Shown: positions 11,709-23,800 of the stretch, piece by piece
Layout: the number at the start of each line of letters is the position of its first letter
Position numbering within the stretch: the first letter of the stretch is position 1
Assembly: GCF_002994745.2 (NCBI RefSeq)
Contig: NC_037089.1
Coordinates: 14,650,141 to 14,714,140, forward strand
DNA: 64,000 nucleotides
Direction of reading: 5' to 3'
From: Rosa chinensis
Taxonomy: Eukaryota; Streptophyta; Magnoliopsida; Rosales; Rosaceae
Program-made: the position numbers and the translations under genes
Notes under the pieces: model-generated
The model's database searches: none
The model's input: the letters and a program-made list of their open reading frames with translations, nothing else
Told to the model about the DNA's origin: nothing

Positions 11709-14700
11709 CTAGGATGTCATTGAGCTATCTGACTGGAGTGAATTACCTTGTTGTCCTTCCACATATGGTCTAACAAAAGTTCTCCTCCACCAGACTTCAA
11801 AGGCCTTCTGAAGATTTGGGCAGCTATCACCAGACTTGAGAAAACTTCCCAACCAAGAAAGCATAATACTTTGCTGGTCCTCTAGAGGCAGAGTGAGAAT
11901 TGTCCTACCGATCCCTTCTTCCACAACCTTTCGGTCAAATGACCGACATCCATGTTGCAGCCAATTGTAGTCATTGATCAGTGGCTGTAACCATGTTTGT
12001 AGCAACAGTTGACGCGTATCCTTAGACGGTAGCAGCTCCCCTTTTCCAATTCCAACAAACAGCCTTGCTGTAATAATGCTAACATGGTAACGAGACACAA
12101 GAGGTAGCTTCATATGCAAGGCTGCCAATTCTTGCTGGCCAGCCCACATTACTGCAAATTCATCTGCCGCTTGCCTGTCAGCCAAGATATCAAGCAACCA
12201 TGAGAGGTTATCAGACGCCAAAGCTATTTGCTTTACCAGAGGGTCTTTGTTGTCCACAGATTTTTCGGGAGACTCTGGTTCTGCTGCCTGCTTGAACAGC
12301 GACAGTAGTAAACTTGAACAGTTTCTGCAGGAGTCATAAATTGTTTGATTGCAGACATCGGATGGACTGGAAGAGCTTGAGACACTGTTATTCTCCCTAA
12401 GGAGCTTGAGCACTACAGATTTCATTTCGCGCCTGCCTCTCTCCTCATTGCTTCCAAGAACAAGTCCAATTATGTGGGAAAGTGTGTCCTTTGGGGCTTT
12501 AGAAATGTCGGAGGAGACTCGTTTTAATACTGGACTGACCCCAATACCTTCATTCTGGAGGCGCAAGACCGATGAGACCACCTTTTCTTCTTCTTCATCT
12601 CCAACCCAAGGGACTGCTTCCAAGTATTCTAAACATGACTGCATGCACGAGTTGAAGCCAAGCACTTCTGCAATCTGAAAGAACAAGCAATTTAGATTTA
12701 GGTTAGGTTTGATGGAGCTGGATGTAAACACACACACACACAGAATATATGAACCCTTCTATACATGTAAAAGGAAACAAAGGTAGACTGATAAGATATA
12801 GAAAGCCTACCTAGCAACTCTATAACTATGAGATTCAACTTCACTATATTTGTAGTGTATATGTCAAATCATCACAACCATTTCATATTGTCACGAATGA
12901 ATTTGATTTACATTGTGTGGATAATGCCCGTTGGCTAAAATGACTTGAGACACAGCAACATGCACATACGCAATATGTATAAAACTCAGACCAAAGAAAA
13001 AGATACATAGAAGTTTAATATATCAATGAGCATAATCAAGCCAAACTTTCTAGCTCTATAGGTATAAAATGCAAGAGAGCAATCACTTGCAACAAAGAAA
13101 AAATTATGATGCCTATCAGAAGTGCCAATACTCTACTAATGATTTATCATATTCTGCAATGAGGAAGTAGGGTGCTCAAAGCTCCAATAAGATGGAGCAT
13201 GCGACTTGCATTACTTGCTTAAATCCAAAGACACATTTACCTGGGAAATTCTTCCTCAGACACTTATTAGAGCTGAAATAACAAAAAAGTTTGCAATTGG
13301 CCACTTCTACCTATACATGACTGTACATGGTTGAAGCAACATCACTTTAATCCAGACTAATCATGTCTAAATGTCCATTATCACCAGGACTAAGAGAATC
13401 TCCATCAAAAATAGCAATTACAAAGTTTGTAAATAGATATCTATATGTAATCACCAACTATAAAGCATACCCCCATCGGGATCTCTCTTTTCATTCCCAA
13501 TCATAATGGACAAAGAACAATCTATGCAAATTACCAGATGCCTTTTAAGGGAGGTGCATTGCAGATTTATTTAATGCGATTGCTGAAAAAAGGGTAAACT
13601 TTTATTGTATTTGCTCCATTTTTTTGGGTCCTTTTTGTCTATAAGAATTATATTACAGAGAAGCTAGATGAGATGTACAAATAACAGGAAAAACAATAGG
13701 AGAAACGGGATGATTAGAAATAAGAGTCAATTTTGTGGCAGCTTTAATGGGAGGAGAGAAAGTCTTCTACAATGGTGTACTAGATAGGGCAACAAGCTTA
13801 TATCAACTACATGTCAGTCTGATAGTTGTCAGCTAGTGTACATACTCTGCAAAACAAAAGGATTTGCGAAAAATATCTGTCCAAATAGGAGGAGTTCCAT
13901 TCAAAGACTAGAGCTTCTGAAACTGCAATTTCTGAAAAAGCCTAATACTCGGCAAAACTTGAAAATATTTCATAAAAACAATACAGCAGTAAGAACTACC
14001 CTACTCAGCTATGTCTTTTCTCCTTATTTCAGTTATTTCTTACTGACTAAGGTTTTAATGTGGCCACTATACCTTATTTTCTTTTTAGGTTTTCTTAGAC
14101 CAAAGTTTTGAATAAATTTCATCTTCTGATAGAAAAATAAATATTAAGAAACAGATACAGCAGTTGAACACTACATGGCATTGAAGCACAACCAACAACA
14201 AAACATCTGCAGTCAACACAGAAATGAGATAACTGATGCCTTACACAGTTCTGCATTTTACCTTCAGAATTCGGAGTACACGGGAAACGCTTTGCTTCAT
14301 CAGCCGTTGCCTCATTTCTTTGCAGTACATCAGCCCAACAGTTTCAACATATATTTCAACATCCTCGCACTCTTCAATTTCAAGGCACGACGAACTAGAC
14401 TGTTGTTCAGCAAGTTTGTCAGCAAAAAAGTTGCTATTCTCCACTAGAACATTCTTGTGAACACTCAACTTCACACAAAATCCCTGCTTCCCAAGTAAAA
14501 TCACCTTCATATCACTAGTTCCAGGCTCACCAAACTCAATTGCCACCTTCCTTGGCAAATTTTCGACTTTGGGCCTCGGAACTCTCTCTGCAACCAAAGA
14601 TGCACCGAGGGCAGGTGCCTCTGGCGCCTCCGGACCAAGAGTCCTTTGACCATCAGAAACTGATCTAGATGGCCCGAAAGTTGGCTTCTTTTCATTCAGA

Positions 14701-14912
14701 ATAGTTTGTTTTCTGTGAGCTGTTGTCTTGGGTGGTGGAGGTGGTGGTGGTGATGAGGACTTGGGTTTGTGTAGAGAGTTATGAGCCTTGAGGGTCTTTT
14801 GAAACGCAACAGGAGAAGGACAACACCAAAAACCTTCAGGGGTTACAGCAATTGGGACATTTCTAATCTTGGTTTGGCCTTGTTCTACCTTTGTAAGTCT
14901 AATTTCAGCCAT
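11709..14912 (-). CDS. BTB/POZ domain-containing protein (At3g50780/At1g63850-like)
   Basis: There are two coding exons, 14262-14912 and 11709-12674 on the minus strand, both in phase 0, giving 538 aa. The intron (12675-14261) has a GTAAAA donor and a TTTCAG acceptor. The N-terminus (MAEIRLTKVEQGQTKIRNVP) precedes a proline-rich run at about residue 54. A BTB fold begins near residue 130 (SDMKVILLG, then LSVHKNVLVENSNFF) and continues through VLRILK into IAEVLGFNSCMQSCLEYLE. The C-terminal half carries EVWWRRTFVRPY, which I recognise from this plant BTB subfamily. BTB proteins of plants commonly serve as CUL3 adaptors; for this subfamily that is inference. A 5' UTR intron is plausible (GTGAGT donor near 15249). 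The gene converges on the BLH gene and diverges from the TMEM220-like gene. Confidence 0.88.
12724..12742. repeat. Short (CA)n tract in the BTB gene intron
   Basis: A short CA dinucleotide run lies just inside the intron, next to the exon 2 acceptor region. Confidence 0.7.
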
Positions 14913-16853
14913 GTTTCACAACAATTCACAGCAATCACTATTAGCACATTGATGCAGATATCTCAAGCTCACACAACACAGTTTTGAAAAATCAGGGCCT
15001 CTTCTTTGGCACAACTCTTCTTTCCTATCCAAAACAGTCTAATCAGTAACCACCATGAAAACTCACAAGCATGGAAAGCATAAAAGGTGTGATCTTGCAG
15101 CTGATCCTAAGAAACCCAACTTGAGAAATCACTAACCCACCACAGAAATTGCATAATAATAAACAAACCCAGCTCCCAATTTCTCTAAAAACATGAAAAG
15201 ATGAAATCTTTACAAGCAGAATAGCAGAAAGATACGAATTTGAAACTCACCAAGAACTGGGTAATCTGAGAGCTCTCTGAAAATTCAACTCTAATCTCTT
15301 AATCTTTGAAGCCCACGAGTGCCCCTAAAATGATTGAATGGGAGCTCTCGCTGTCAAGCATCAAGGGAACCACTGAACAGAGACTTTGAAATGAGGAATA
15401 ATTACTGCTAGTGACCCCTTTTAATTTGGTAAAGCAGAAAAAGCCCACAAAGAAAAATAAAGAAAAGAAAAGGGGAACAAATACTACAGGCTTGTGTTTT
15501 CTACTTGAAACAGTTTTTATGTGAGTCTACCTGTGCTTCTGGTGATGATGAGGATGAATCATATTTGGTTTTTGTGACACTGTGTGGGTTCAGAATTTGC
15601 ATGTCTTTTTTTTGCCTTTTCCAAATGCTAATGTTCTCTCTCTCTACTCTTATTTCAAAAACACTTTCTCAGATATCAAACAGGCACGCCTTAACACTTG
15701 TCTCTCCTCATTTTCTTTCTTTCAAGTATTATTATTTTGTGTTCTTTGCTCCTTTTATGATGGCGTTGTTCCAACGGTGCTAGATTTTCTAGGCCTTTTC
15801 AAACATATATATATATATATATATATATAAATTGCAATGAAAATAGACTTAATGCTTCTAGCTTTAGCAGTGTTCTTTCTTGTCAGGACCATCACTATCT
15901 TGTAGGGTGATGTGCATGTTTACATTGATCCAAGAACTGAAGTGACTCATGTGTTGCCAAATTGGGTTCACAGAATATACATGAAACGGGGACGTTTTGT
16001 GGAGTTGGTGCGTGAGTGTTACATGTAGCGGTATTCAATTATTCATGGATAGAGTTCCGGGGAGAAGGAAAATGATGGCCGAGTGTAACTACATTCCATG
16101 TGCCAAGTCCATATCATCCTGAAGAAGAAGGAAACTAAACAATAAGTTTAAAACATTTCTACTAATACTTAGAAGTGTAAAATTGGTTAAAATATTCATA
16201 TTAAGTTAAATATGTGACGAGACTTGATTGGTCGGTCGGATAAATTTAGTAATTTGACTTCGTTTTAAATTGAGATTAAATATAAACATTGAGAAATTTT
16301 ATTCACACATATCAAATTTCTAATTACACATTCCACATTTTTTTTATCCCGCATTTTAGTTTCTAATAAAAAATAAATAAATAAAAAAATCATTCTCATA
16401 CCTTTGACCTGGGGCAAAGGTGAAGAAAATTCAAGCTCAACAATTATCTTTCAAGTGGTTTTAACGGAATTATCTTTGGTCCCTTAACACCAAGTTGCTA
16501 CTACTATATTTTATTTGTGATTGATTGTTGGGTTTATCATATATACAATAGCCATTGGTAACTAGGGAGCTTCCTGCAATTTTTCAAGATGATTGACGGG
16601 TCATTGAATTGTTAATGCCAAATATTGAGGATTTCTTTTATTTTTTCATCAAAATCACCTAATCTTTGTTCTTAGTTGTATAACCAATAAATTTTTTTCT
16701 GTCAAAAAATAGAAATAACTTATAATTGTTTTATCAAAAAGCTTCTCTGTTGTAGTTGCCGATGGAGAGGAGAGAGAAAATGGTTGAAGTAAAATGAAAG
16801 ATGGGGAAGGGTAGAGAAGGAAATATTGAGAGAGAATGTGGCAAAAAAAATTA
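14913..16853. other. Promoter/5' UTR of the BTB gene and intergenic DNA
   Basis: The first 400-500 bp likely hold the minus-strand leader and promoter. A TA microsatellite lies at about 15806-15828. Beyond that I see no gene; the open frames are short and unlike any family. Confidence 0.45.
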
Positions 16854-16863
16854 AGAGATGTGT

Positions 16864-17226
16864 ATTTTTTTTTTAGGGCAATGGAAGACTGATCGATTGA
16901 TGATAAATCATATGACCTCGCTCGGTCAAGCATGAGGGGTACAAACACCTCTCATATTACAATGCATGCTCAACAAGAGTACTAAAACCAAAGAAAATCC
17001 AAAGAACTAAAGTCCAGAAAAACACTAAAGCCAAAAAGCAATAAAATAAAAATAAAATAAAATGCTAGCCCGACAACTCCTTAGATGAAACACCTCCTTG
17101 AACATTTCGACGCCTAAGACCCTTGTGGTGTACGTCTCCATGAACAAAAATGCCACGCCTCACCCATGGAGATGTAGAGGAACTTCTCCTAACTAGACCG
17201 AGAACTTGCATGCGTATTGAATAAAT
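16864..17226 (-). mobile_element. 5'-truncated LINE/retroposon 3' end
   Basis: On the minus strand this reads into TTCCATTGCCCTA followed by a poly-A tail (plus-strand T run at 16865-16874). It is flanked by a 10-bp direct repeat AGAGATGTGT at 16854-16863 and 17227-17236, consistent with target-primed insertion. The same 3' end occurs at about 60060-60154 on the plus strand, so it is a repeat family. No ORF survives. Confidence 0.65.
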
Positions 17227-17236
17227 AGAGATGTGT

Positions 17237-18520
17237 CAATAAAATATGACATTTTTCATCATTTCACTATAAAATATCTTGTAAAGATTTCTTACTTATA
17301 ATTTGTGAATGAAATTGGAAAATACAATATATAATTAAACCATTAAATAGAAAACACTACGTAACATGAAGGATAGTTTGAGGAAATAGAAGTGTTCCAC
17401 ATGTGAGATAGATTAATGATTGAATTTGAAAGGACACCTCGGAAAGCCAAGTTTACCAAATAGATATATCTATTCCAGAAAGAGTATTCCAATACAAACA
17501 CAAGGTCTGTTCATCCATGGCAATACACAGATATGGTTACAAGAGCTTATAGTATAATATAGGTTGCTTACGAATTCAGACTAAGAAAGCCAATTCAATA
17601 TGCCAATGATGCCATCACATATCCCGATCACAAAGTTTCAAAGCTGTCCCGCGGTGGGTTCTCTGAGCAACCTAGCTATATTAATATGGATACATATGCA
17701 TGCTGACATTTGTATACACACAAAAATCTTCTTTGCATTTTTGATAAAATTTTCACATTTATTAAGAATTAGAGAATCTATTCTCATTACGTAATTTAAT
17801 TCTTGAACGATAAAGAAAATTTAATTATTCTTTTATAAAAACTCACTTAAATTTGTGTTAAAAAACACATATGAGCTCACAAAACACCATGATTTCCCTT
17901 ATTTTGATGCACATACATGTAAATAAACTTGCGTTAAGTCATTATGCATCAACTTCATTGAATCTTGAACAGAACTAAAGGTTTTGTACATGTTAGTTCA
18001 TTGGGTTAGATAAAAGAACGAGGCAATTTTTTTAGGGAAAAGAAGGACCATAAATCAAAATGTAGCCTATGGGAATCTATAGCTAGTTTATCTTTCTTGA
18101 TTTGCTTTATGTTTGTTGCTATTAGCTTTAGAAAAAGAGTAGACACCAGCATCCATAACAATCATGGCACAAATTCACATAAGAAAGAGTTGGTAATTAG
18201 CTCAAATATCCAAGTTTTGTATAATCTCTTTATGACCTAACATTTGACCCTTTCTATTTCTTTTAGGTTTGTGCCACTATGAAAAGAAAAGGCCATGGAG
18301 GGTGTCAACTGTGAGTTGTAGGAATATGCAATAATAGAGCCTATGCATATGATGATAGAATGGAAAGAACGTAGCACGTTTCATCATATCAATGGAGAAT
18401 GGCCTTGCTGTAATTTGGCCCACCGTGGAATTTGGAACCGCTAGCTTCTCAAGTGGTAGGTCTCCATTTCTGGCTGTAAATTTGACTATATTGATCAAGT
18501 TAAGGATGAAGCAAGCTCAT
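17237..18520. other. Intergenic DNA, no gene recognised
   Basis: AT-rich sequence with scattered short open frames. No domain, RNA gene or repeat was recognised. Confidence 0.45.
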
Positions 18521-18521
18521 G

Positions 18522-18795
18522 GATGAATCATGAAAGTTTCCACTAAAATTAAGCAAAATTTCAGTAGGAAAACCAGTTATGTCGGCGTAAGATCAAGTTA
18601 AATTCTTATTTAACATGTCTGATATTTTGAATGTATTAGAGATATAAACTGTTTATGAGATGATTCATGAAAAATTTTACTAAAAATAAGCAAAATATCT
18701 TTAGGAAAAACATGTTATGTCGGCAAAATATCAAATTAGATTATTGTTTAACATGTTTAGTACTTTGAATGAGTTAGATATACAATTTCTTGACA
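18522..18795. repeat. 137-bp imperfect tandem duplication
   Basis: Two adjacent copies, starting at about 18522 and 18659, share GTTATGTCGGC, AAGCAAAAT and TTTAACATGT blocks in the same order with small differences. I estimate about 75-80% identity, so it is older than the 72-bp duplication in the BLH intron. Confidence 0.75.
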
Positions 18796-19361
18796 TAACA
18801 ATATTGAATACTTGAGAACATGTCTGATATCTTTTAAGTTCACCTGACTAGCTATGCATGCCTTACAGTCCTACACCTCATTTGATTTTTCAGTGGTTAA
18901 AGGCTGATCAAAAGCACCCTACATGATCTGACTCAGCTCTCTGAACTGCTTCATATTCCCCGTTTGTTCCTTCTTTTCTCTTTTCTTTTTTCTCTGTAAC
19001 CCAACTGATATCAATAAAAGAGAAAAAGGAAAGCTTAAAAGCTGAATTTTACTATTGAATCTCTAGGGTAGTTATTGGATTAATTCATTATGAGACTAAT
19101 CTAACAATTCGCAACTTTGAATTATTAATATCTGAAGCACTAAAATATTTTCGCTAATCCAGTTTGGTGATGTCAGACTAAAACCATTTTGACAATTAAT
19201 TAAAAAACTAAAAGCGATCACATGCATCATAGCTGCAAATTTGATTTTTAACAAATAAGTCAGATGAGGATAAGTTAACAAAGGTTGACTAAAATAGTTC
19301 AATCCAACAAGCTAGTAAAATATATGGCCTAATCCTCCATTGAAGATCTGAAACAGCAAAA

Positions 19362-20022
19362 ATGGCAACACCCAGCAAGCTATACACATTGTGTTCTCTA
19401 CTAATGGCAGCACTATTTGCTTACTCAGCTGCTGTTCAGTTAAATGACCCTGGTACTCTAATCTTTGCTACCCTAACCTTTTCTTATTGCAATATTAACT
19501 AACAATCCAAGCTAATTTTCTTGATTTTTTTTTTCCTTTCAGATTGGTACTTTTGGTTTCTTCTTTATGCTGTTGCTTGTGTTGTAAATCTAGTGAACTG
19601 GGCTATCACATCCAAAAAAATCAACCAATTTGCTGAGGCAGCACTATGGCTTGGAATGTTTCTATTTATCAAGGTTCTAGCTGAAGATTTTGTAAATGGT
19701 ATATCTGGGTTTTGGTCACTGGATTTGAGTGAGAGAGTAATCAGGGAGAAGATAGGAAGTGGGTTAGTCATAATCTCTATGGTTTTGCAGTTGATGGCAT
19801 CATTATCATCACCAGAAGCTCCCACACAGAAAAGGCCAAGATATCTTGAATATGGTAAAGACCTTAAACCTACTGGTTTAACTTGATGTGGATTAAATGT
19901 TTGATAATTAGGTAATGATTGGTGAAATTGTGATTTTAACAGGCATGGGAATCCTGGTGGGGTTTGGTTATGCACTCCCATTCGTCTTCTTTGTGGTCCT
20001 AAAAGGTGAAATGAAGTTCTGA
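19362..20022 (+). CDS. TMEM220-like small membrane protein
   Basis: Exons are 19362-19452, 19543-19854 and 19943-20022; phases agree and give 160 aa. The introns are short (90 and 88 bp) with GT-AG ends. The protein begins MATPSKLYTLCSLLMAALFA (hydrophobic segment 1), then AAVQLNDPDWYFWFLLYA, matching the QxNDPD signature of the TMEM220 family. It has about four hydrophobic segments: residues 7-25, 33-50, 60-75 and 136-155. A weaker one lies near residues 100-115. The C-terminus is GEMKF. Molecular function is unknown in plants. It shares a possible bidirectional upstream region with the BTB gene, though they are more than 4 kb apart, and it converges on SUVR5. Confidence 0.88.
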
Positions 20023-20856
20023 AAGCACATAATGCATGAAGCACGAAACAAAATGGAATCTCTAGTGTGTTGTATGGTCATTGTTTGTACCGGGAATGAA
20101 CAGTTTACTGTCATGATTTTAGCTCCTTGTAATAGCAGAAGGCGCCAACAAGTTAAATTCCAGAAGGCCAGAATTCAAAAACTTGTCCTTGAATTTGAAA
20201 CATAGCTAATCTAAACATTTAGCTTGAATGTTTCTACTTCATTAGTCCAATTGAGTAGTGAAATATTCTCAAAAAAAAAAAAAAAATAGAGTAATGACAG
20301 ATGAGTTTTGGAGCAACAATGAACAAGAAAACAATGACTAAACCACATTGGAGCAACAACAACGGATTTGGGAACTGAAAAATATGTTTCCAACAAATAA
20401 GAATAAGCCATTTATAAACTTTACCACCACTAGATCACCTAGAAATTTTCACCAGCTAAAAAATCCATGATCCATCTACTATGTGCTAAATCCTGAACAG
20501 CTACATTAAAAATATAGTATCCGAAGAAGAGGAGTCCTAATTTCTTCAAATAAACATGGGCTAGCTAAAAGGCATGGTTTCAATCTACCTAAGGAAAAAA
20601 TCATACACCGGCTCTGGTCCTTACTGCAGCGGATTCAGAGCTACATCCAACCCTTGTGGCGATATTACGACTAGGCCAAATTTCTTTCCAGCTTGGGCTT
20701 AGATCCCATTCTGTAATCAACTGTGGATTGTAGATGGGTTATACTAAGAACTCTCCATTAACCCAGAGATAATTTTCCGTTCAAAACTGCCACTCAAATA
20801 CTAATGTACAACCACCAAAAGTGTGCACTGAGCAGAGCCCTGTGTTCACCGAAGGT
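20023..20856. other. Convergent 3' flanks of TMEM220-like and SUVR5 genes
   Basis: The two genes end tail to tail with 834 bp between stop codons. The stretch should hold both 3' UTRs. An A run lies at 20271-20286. No other gene is seen. Confidence 0.6.
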
Positions 20857-23800
20857 TTAATAGAGCCGGCCTCGGCATCTGGGAGCTCCACAATGGCACA
20901 GACATCCTTCTCCAGGAAGGAGTTTATACCGATAGTCATATGTTAATTCTTCACCCAAAGCTATCTGCTCATACAGAATGGAAATGAAATATTAGCAATG
21001 TTCACAACATGCAAATTAGTTGCAGAGTGTCATCCTTCCGTGGTAAAACAATCATACATAAAAATATGAACTCCCAATAAAGCTTTCTCAATGATAACTT
21101 AGAGACCAACTATGTAATACCTTACTCACCATCTCAAGAAGATAAATGATCTCAAAAGCTTAAATAACAATTTTAACCCACATCCCATGCATTATATGCA
21201 CAAAGATCACGACAGAAAGAAGAGAGAGCTTACATCACGATTAGCATATAGACCGATATGTGCACGTTCACTATCCATGCTTTCCACAAGAACTTGGTAA
21301 TTCATAAGGTTTGGTGAACAGCTACATAAAAAATAAAAATGACAGATTCAACAATAGATCAAAAGACATTCGACATCAAAGTTGTCAATTATGTGGAGAA
21401 TAATTTAAGGAACAGAAATTTGTTTTGTTTAAGGTTTTTTTTATCATTGTGATATCTTTTGGAAAAGTATGATGAATGACTGAAAAGTTGGTATACATTG
21501 GGATTGAAGCCATCCTGCTAGACTATTACATAATTTATATAAATTGCTAAATTACTTAAAAATACAGATGTGATCAACAACAGCACACACAACAGACTGC
21601 TCGAAAGATTATTAGCAAGGAACAAAATGGTTGCCCGCCATCTAATTGGTCTGAATCAAGGCATCTATGTAAACAATTTAAACCTCCTCCATCAGAAGAA
21701 AGTATTAGCAATAAATATATAACAAATCACTCGGTAGTCATTCATTACCTATGATTGATGAATCGTGAAACATTTCCATAGTTTGTAGAGTCGATTACAT
21801 ATTGTGCCTGTCCTTCTACCAATCTGCTCATATCATTAATATGAGCATTGATTTCAAAAAGATAGCCATAACCATCTCTGTCATACCTGATAATTTGCAA
21901 GGGGATCATTAAATATAGCATAAAAACTAAAATAAAACAAGAAGCTGAACATCAGAACAAAATTTAAACCTGTTGCGCCTCTTGTTTGCTTCATTTTCGT
22001 CTAAAATCTCACCAATGTACTCGCAAATAAAAGTGCCACGCAGGATTGCTTCACCTGCCCTGACTGCCCATCCCTGCAATATAGTGAAGTCAAAACAAGA
22101 CCCTTCAAATTAAGAAAAACTAAAATTTACCTTTCTATCTGATTTCGTTTAATATAGAAACAAGAATCTACCTTTTTCTCTGTCTTGAAGACTTCCAATT
22201 TCACTCTTACTCCATTCTGCAAGACTCTATTAGGACACGTTCTATTGCAGCTGCACATCTGATTGCATTCATAAACGAGGTAGCCTTCCTGCCAATTTCA
22301 TGATAAAAGAGCAACAGATTATGTGCTTGTATATTTATAACCATCAGATCCAAATAATGTTTTTTATGTGCTGTTTCTGACAGGATCAACATCATGGCAG
22401 AATTTATCTTTCCAGGGTAGAAATAGCAGTATGAATGCTGAAGACAAACCAATAACCATCAAGCAGAATGAAAAATAAATAAATCCATAAGATCGACAAT
22501 AGAAAGATGAGATTGTGATTGGTGATAGATTGCTTATCATACCTCCAAAATAATTCGGCCTCTATCATCATAGGGGAACCTGCCGCACATGGGTTTCCCA
22601 TAGATGTCTTTCGCATCATCATAGTCATTATCGAAAAGGTAGACATGATCACATGCTTCAGGACAGCATGTAGAATGTGGGCAGGAACAACGCAATTGCA
22701 AACTCTGTAAAGATAGGGGAGAACACAAAATTAACAAACAATACCTAAAGTAGCGGAAGAAAATACAGATATGGGACTCTTTTCCTAAGTTAGGTTATTT
22801 TATTAGTTCCCTTTGTAATTAAGGTTGTACTATTTAGACCCCATTTAGGATCATGATTGATATATCTCATTCTGTTCCTTTCTCCCTATTTTCTTAATAA
22901 GCTATCAACTCTAGGATATACTCTCTGTAAGGAAAATTTATTCTTTCAGAGAGAGAGAGAGAGAGAGAGATCATAAAATGTATACATGTTATTGATGCTA
23001 GCCTCTGCCACTTGCTTTGCACGTGCCAATCGGCATGTTTCTTTGAAAAAACATAAAAATGACATGCAGTGATTAATTAGTAGAGGAAAATGCCACTTGT
23101 CCAACCAAAAGAAGAAGAGAAAAGCCAGTTGCCTATTCTTAATTCAATTTACGGACCTTTTACTATTATATCCTCACTATATTTACTGTGGTTTTCTAAC
23201 ATTTTAGTTAATCTAGGGAATTTTGAATTTTTTAAAATTTAACCAAAGCCAAGTATTTATATATGTATAGACCAAACATCAAAATCGTCTGAAAAAAGTC
23301 ACCTCTGTATCCAGTCCAGGGGATTGATCAAGTAATGGCTTCGCAGTATAGGTAAAGTTCTCCCAAGGCATGGAATGTCCAGCATTTTGGTGAGTAGAAC
23401 TACCTGCATTGGCAGGAAGAGAATCCAAAAGACCTTCGTCGGCTACACAGACCAGGGGCACTAGTTCTTGGCCAAAGCTTATATCATCACATAATACATG
23501 AGCCTTCTGCAAAGACCTTTGGCTCAAGTGATTTGAACCAACAACATAGTGACTCTCATCCACCTCCCACTTTTCTTCAGAAGGATCTGATAAAGGTTGA
23601 GATTTGTGCACCGTAGTACCAATTGGACGAGGTATCAAAGGAGACGGCAACAAAGCGTTGAAATCCCTGCACCCTTTAGGACAAATGAAACCCTCTTGAT
23701 GCCAACTTACCTTAATGTTATGCTCACTGCAGAGCTTAGCTGCCTTCAGATACAAGCGTTGTGGCAAGATTCCATATTTTCCCTGCAGCAGGACTTCAAG

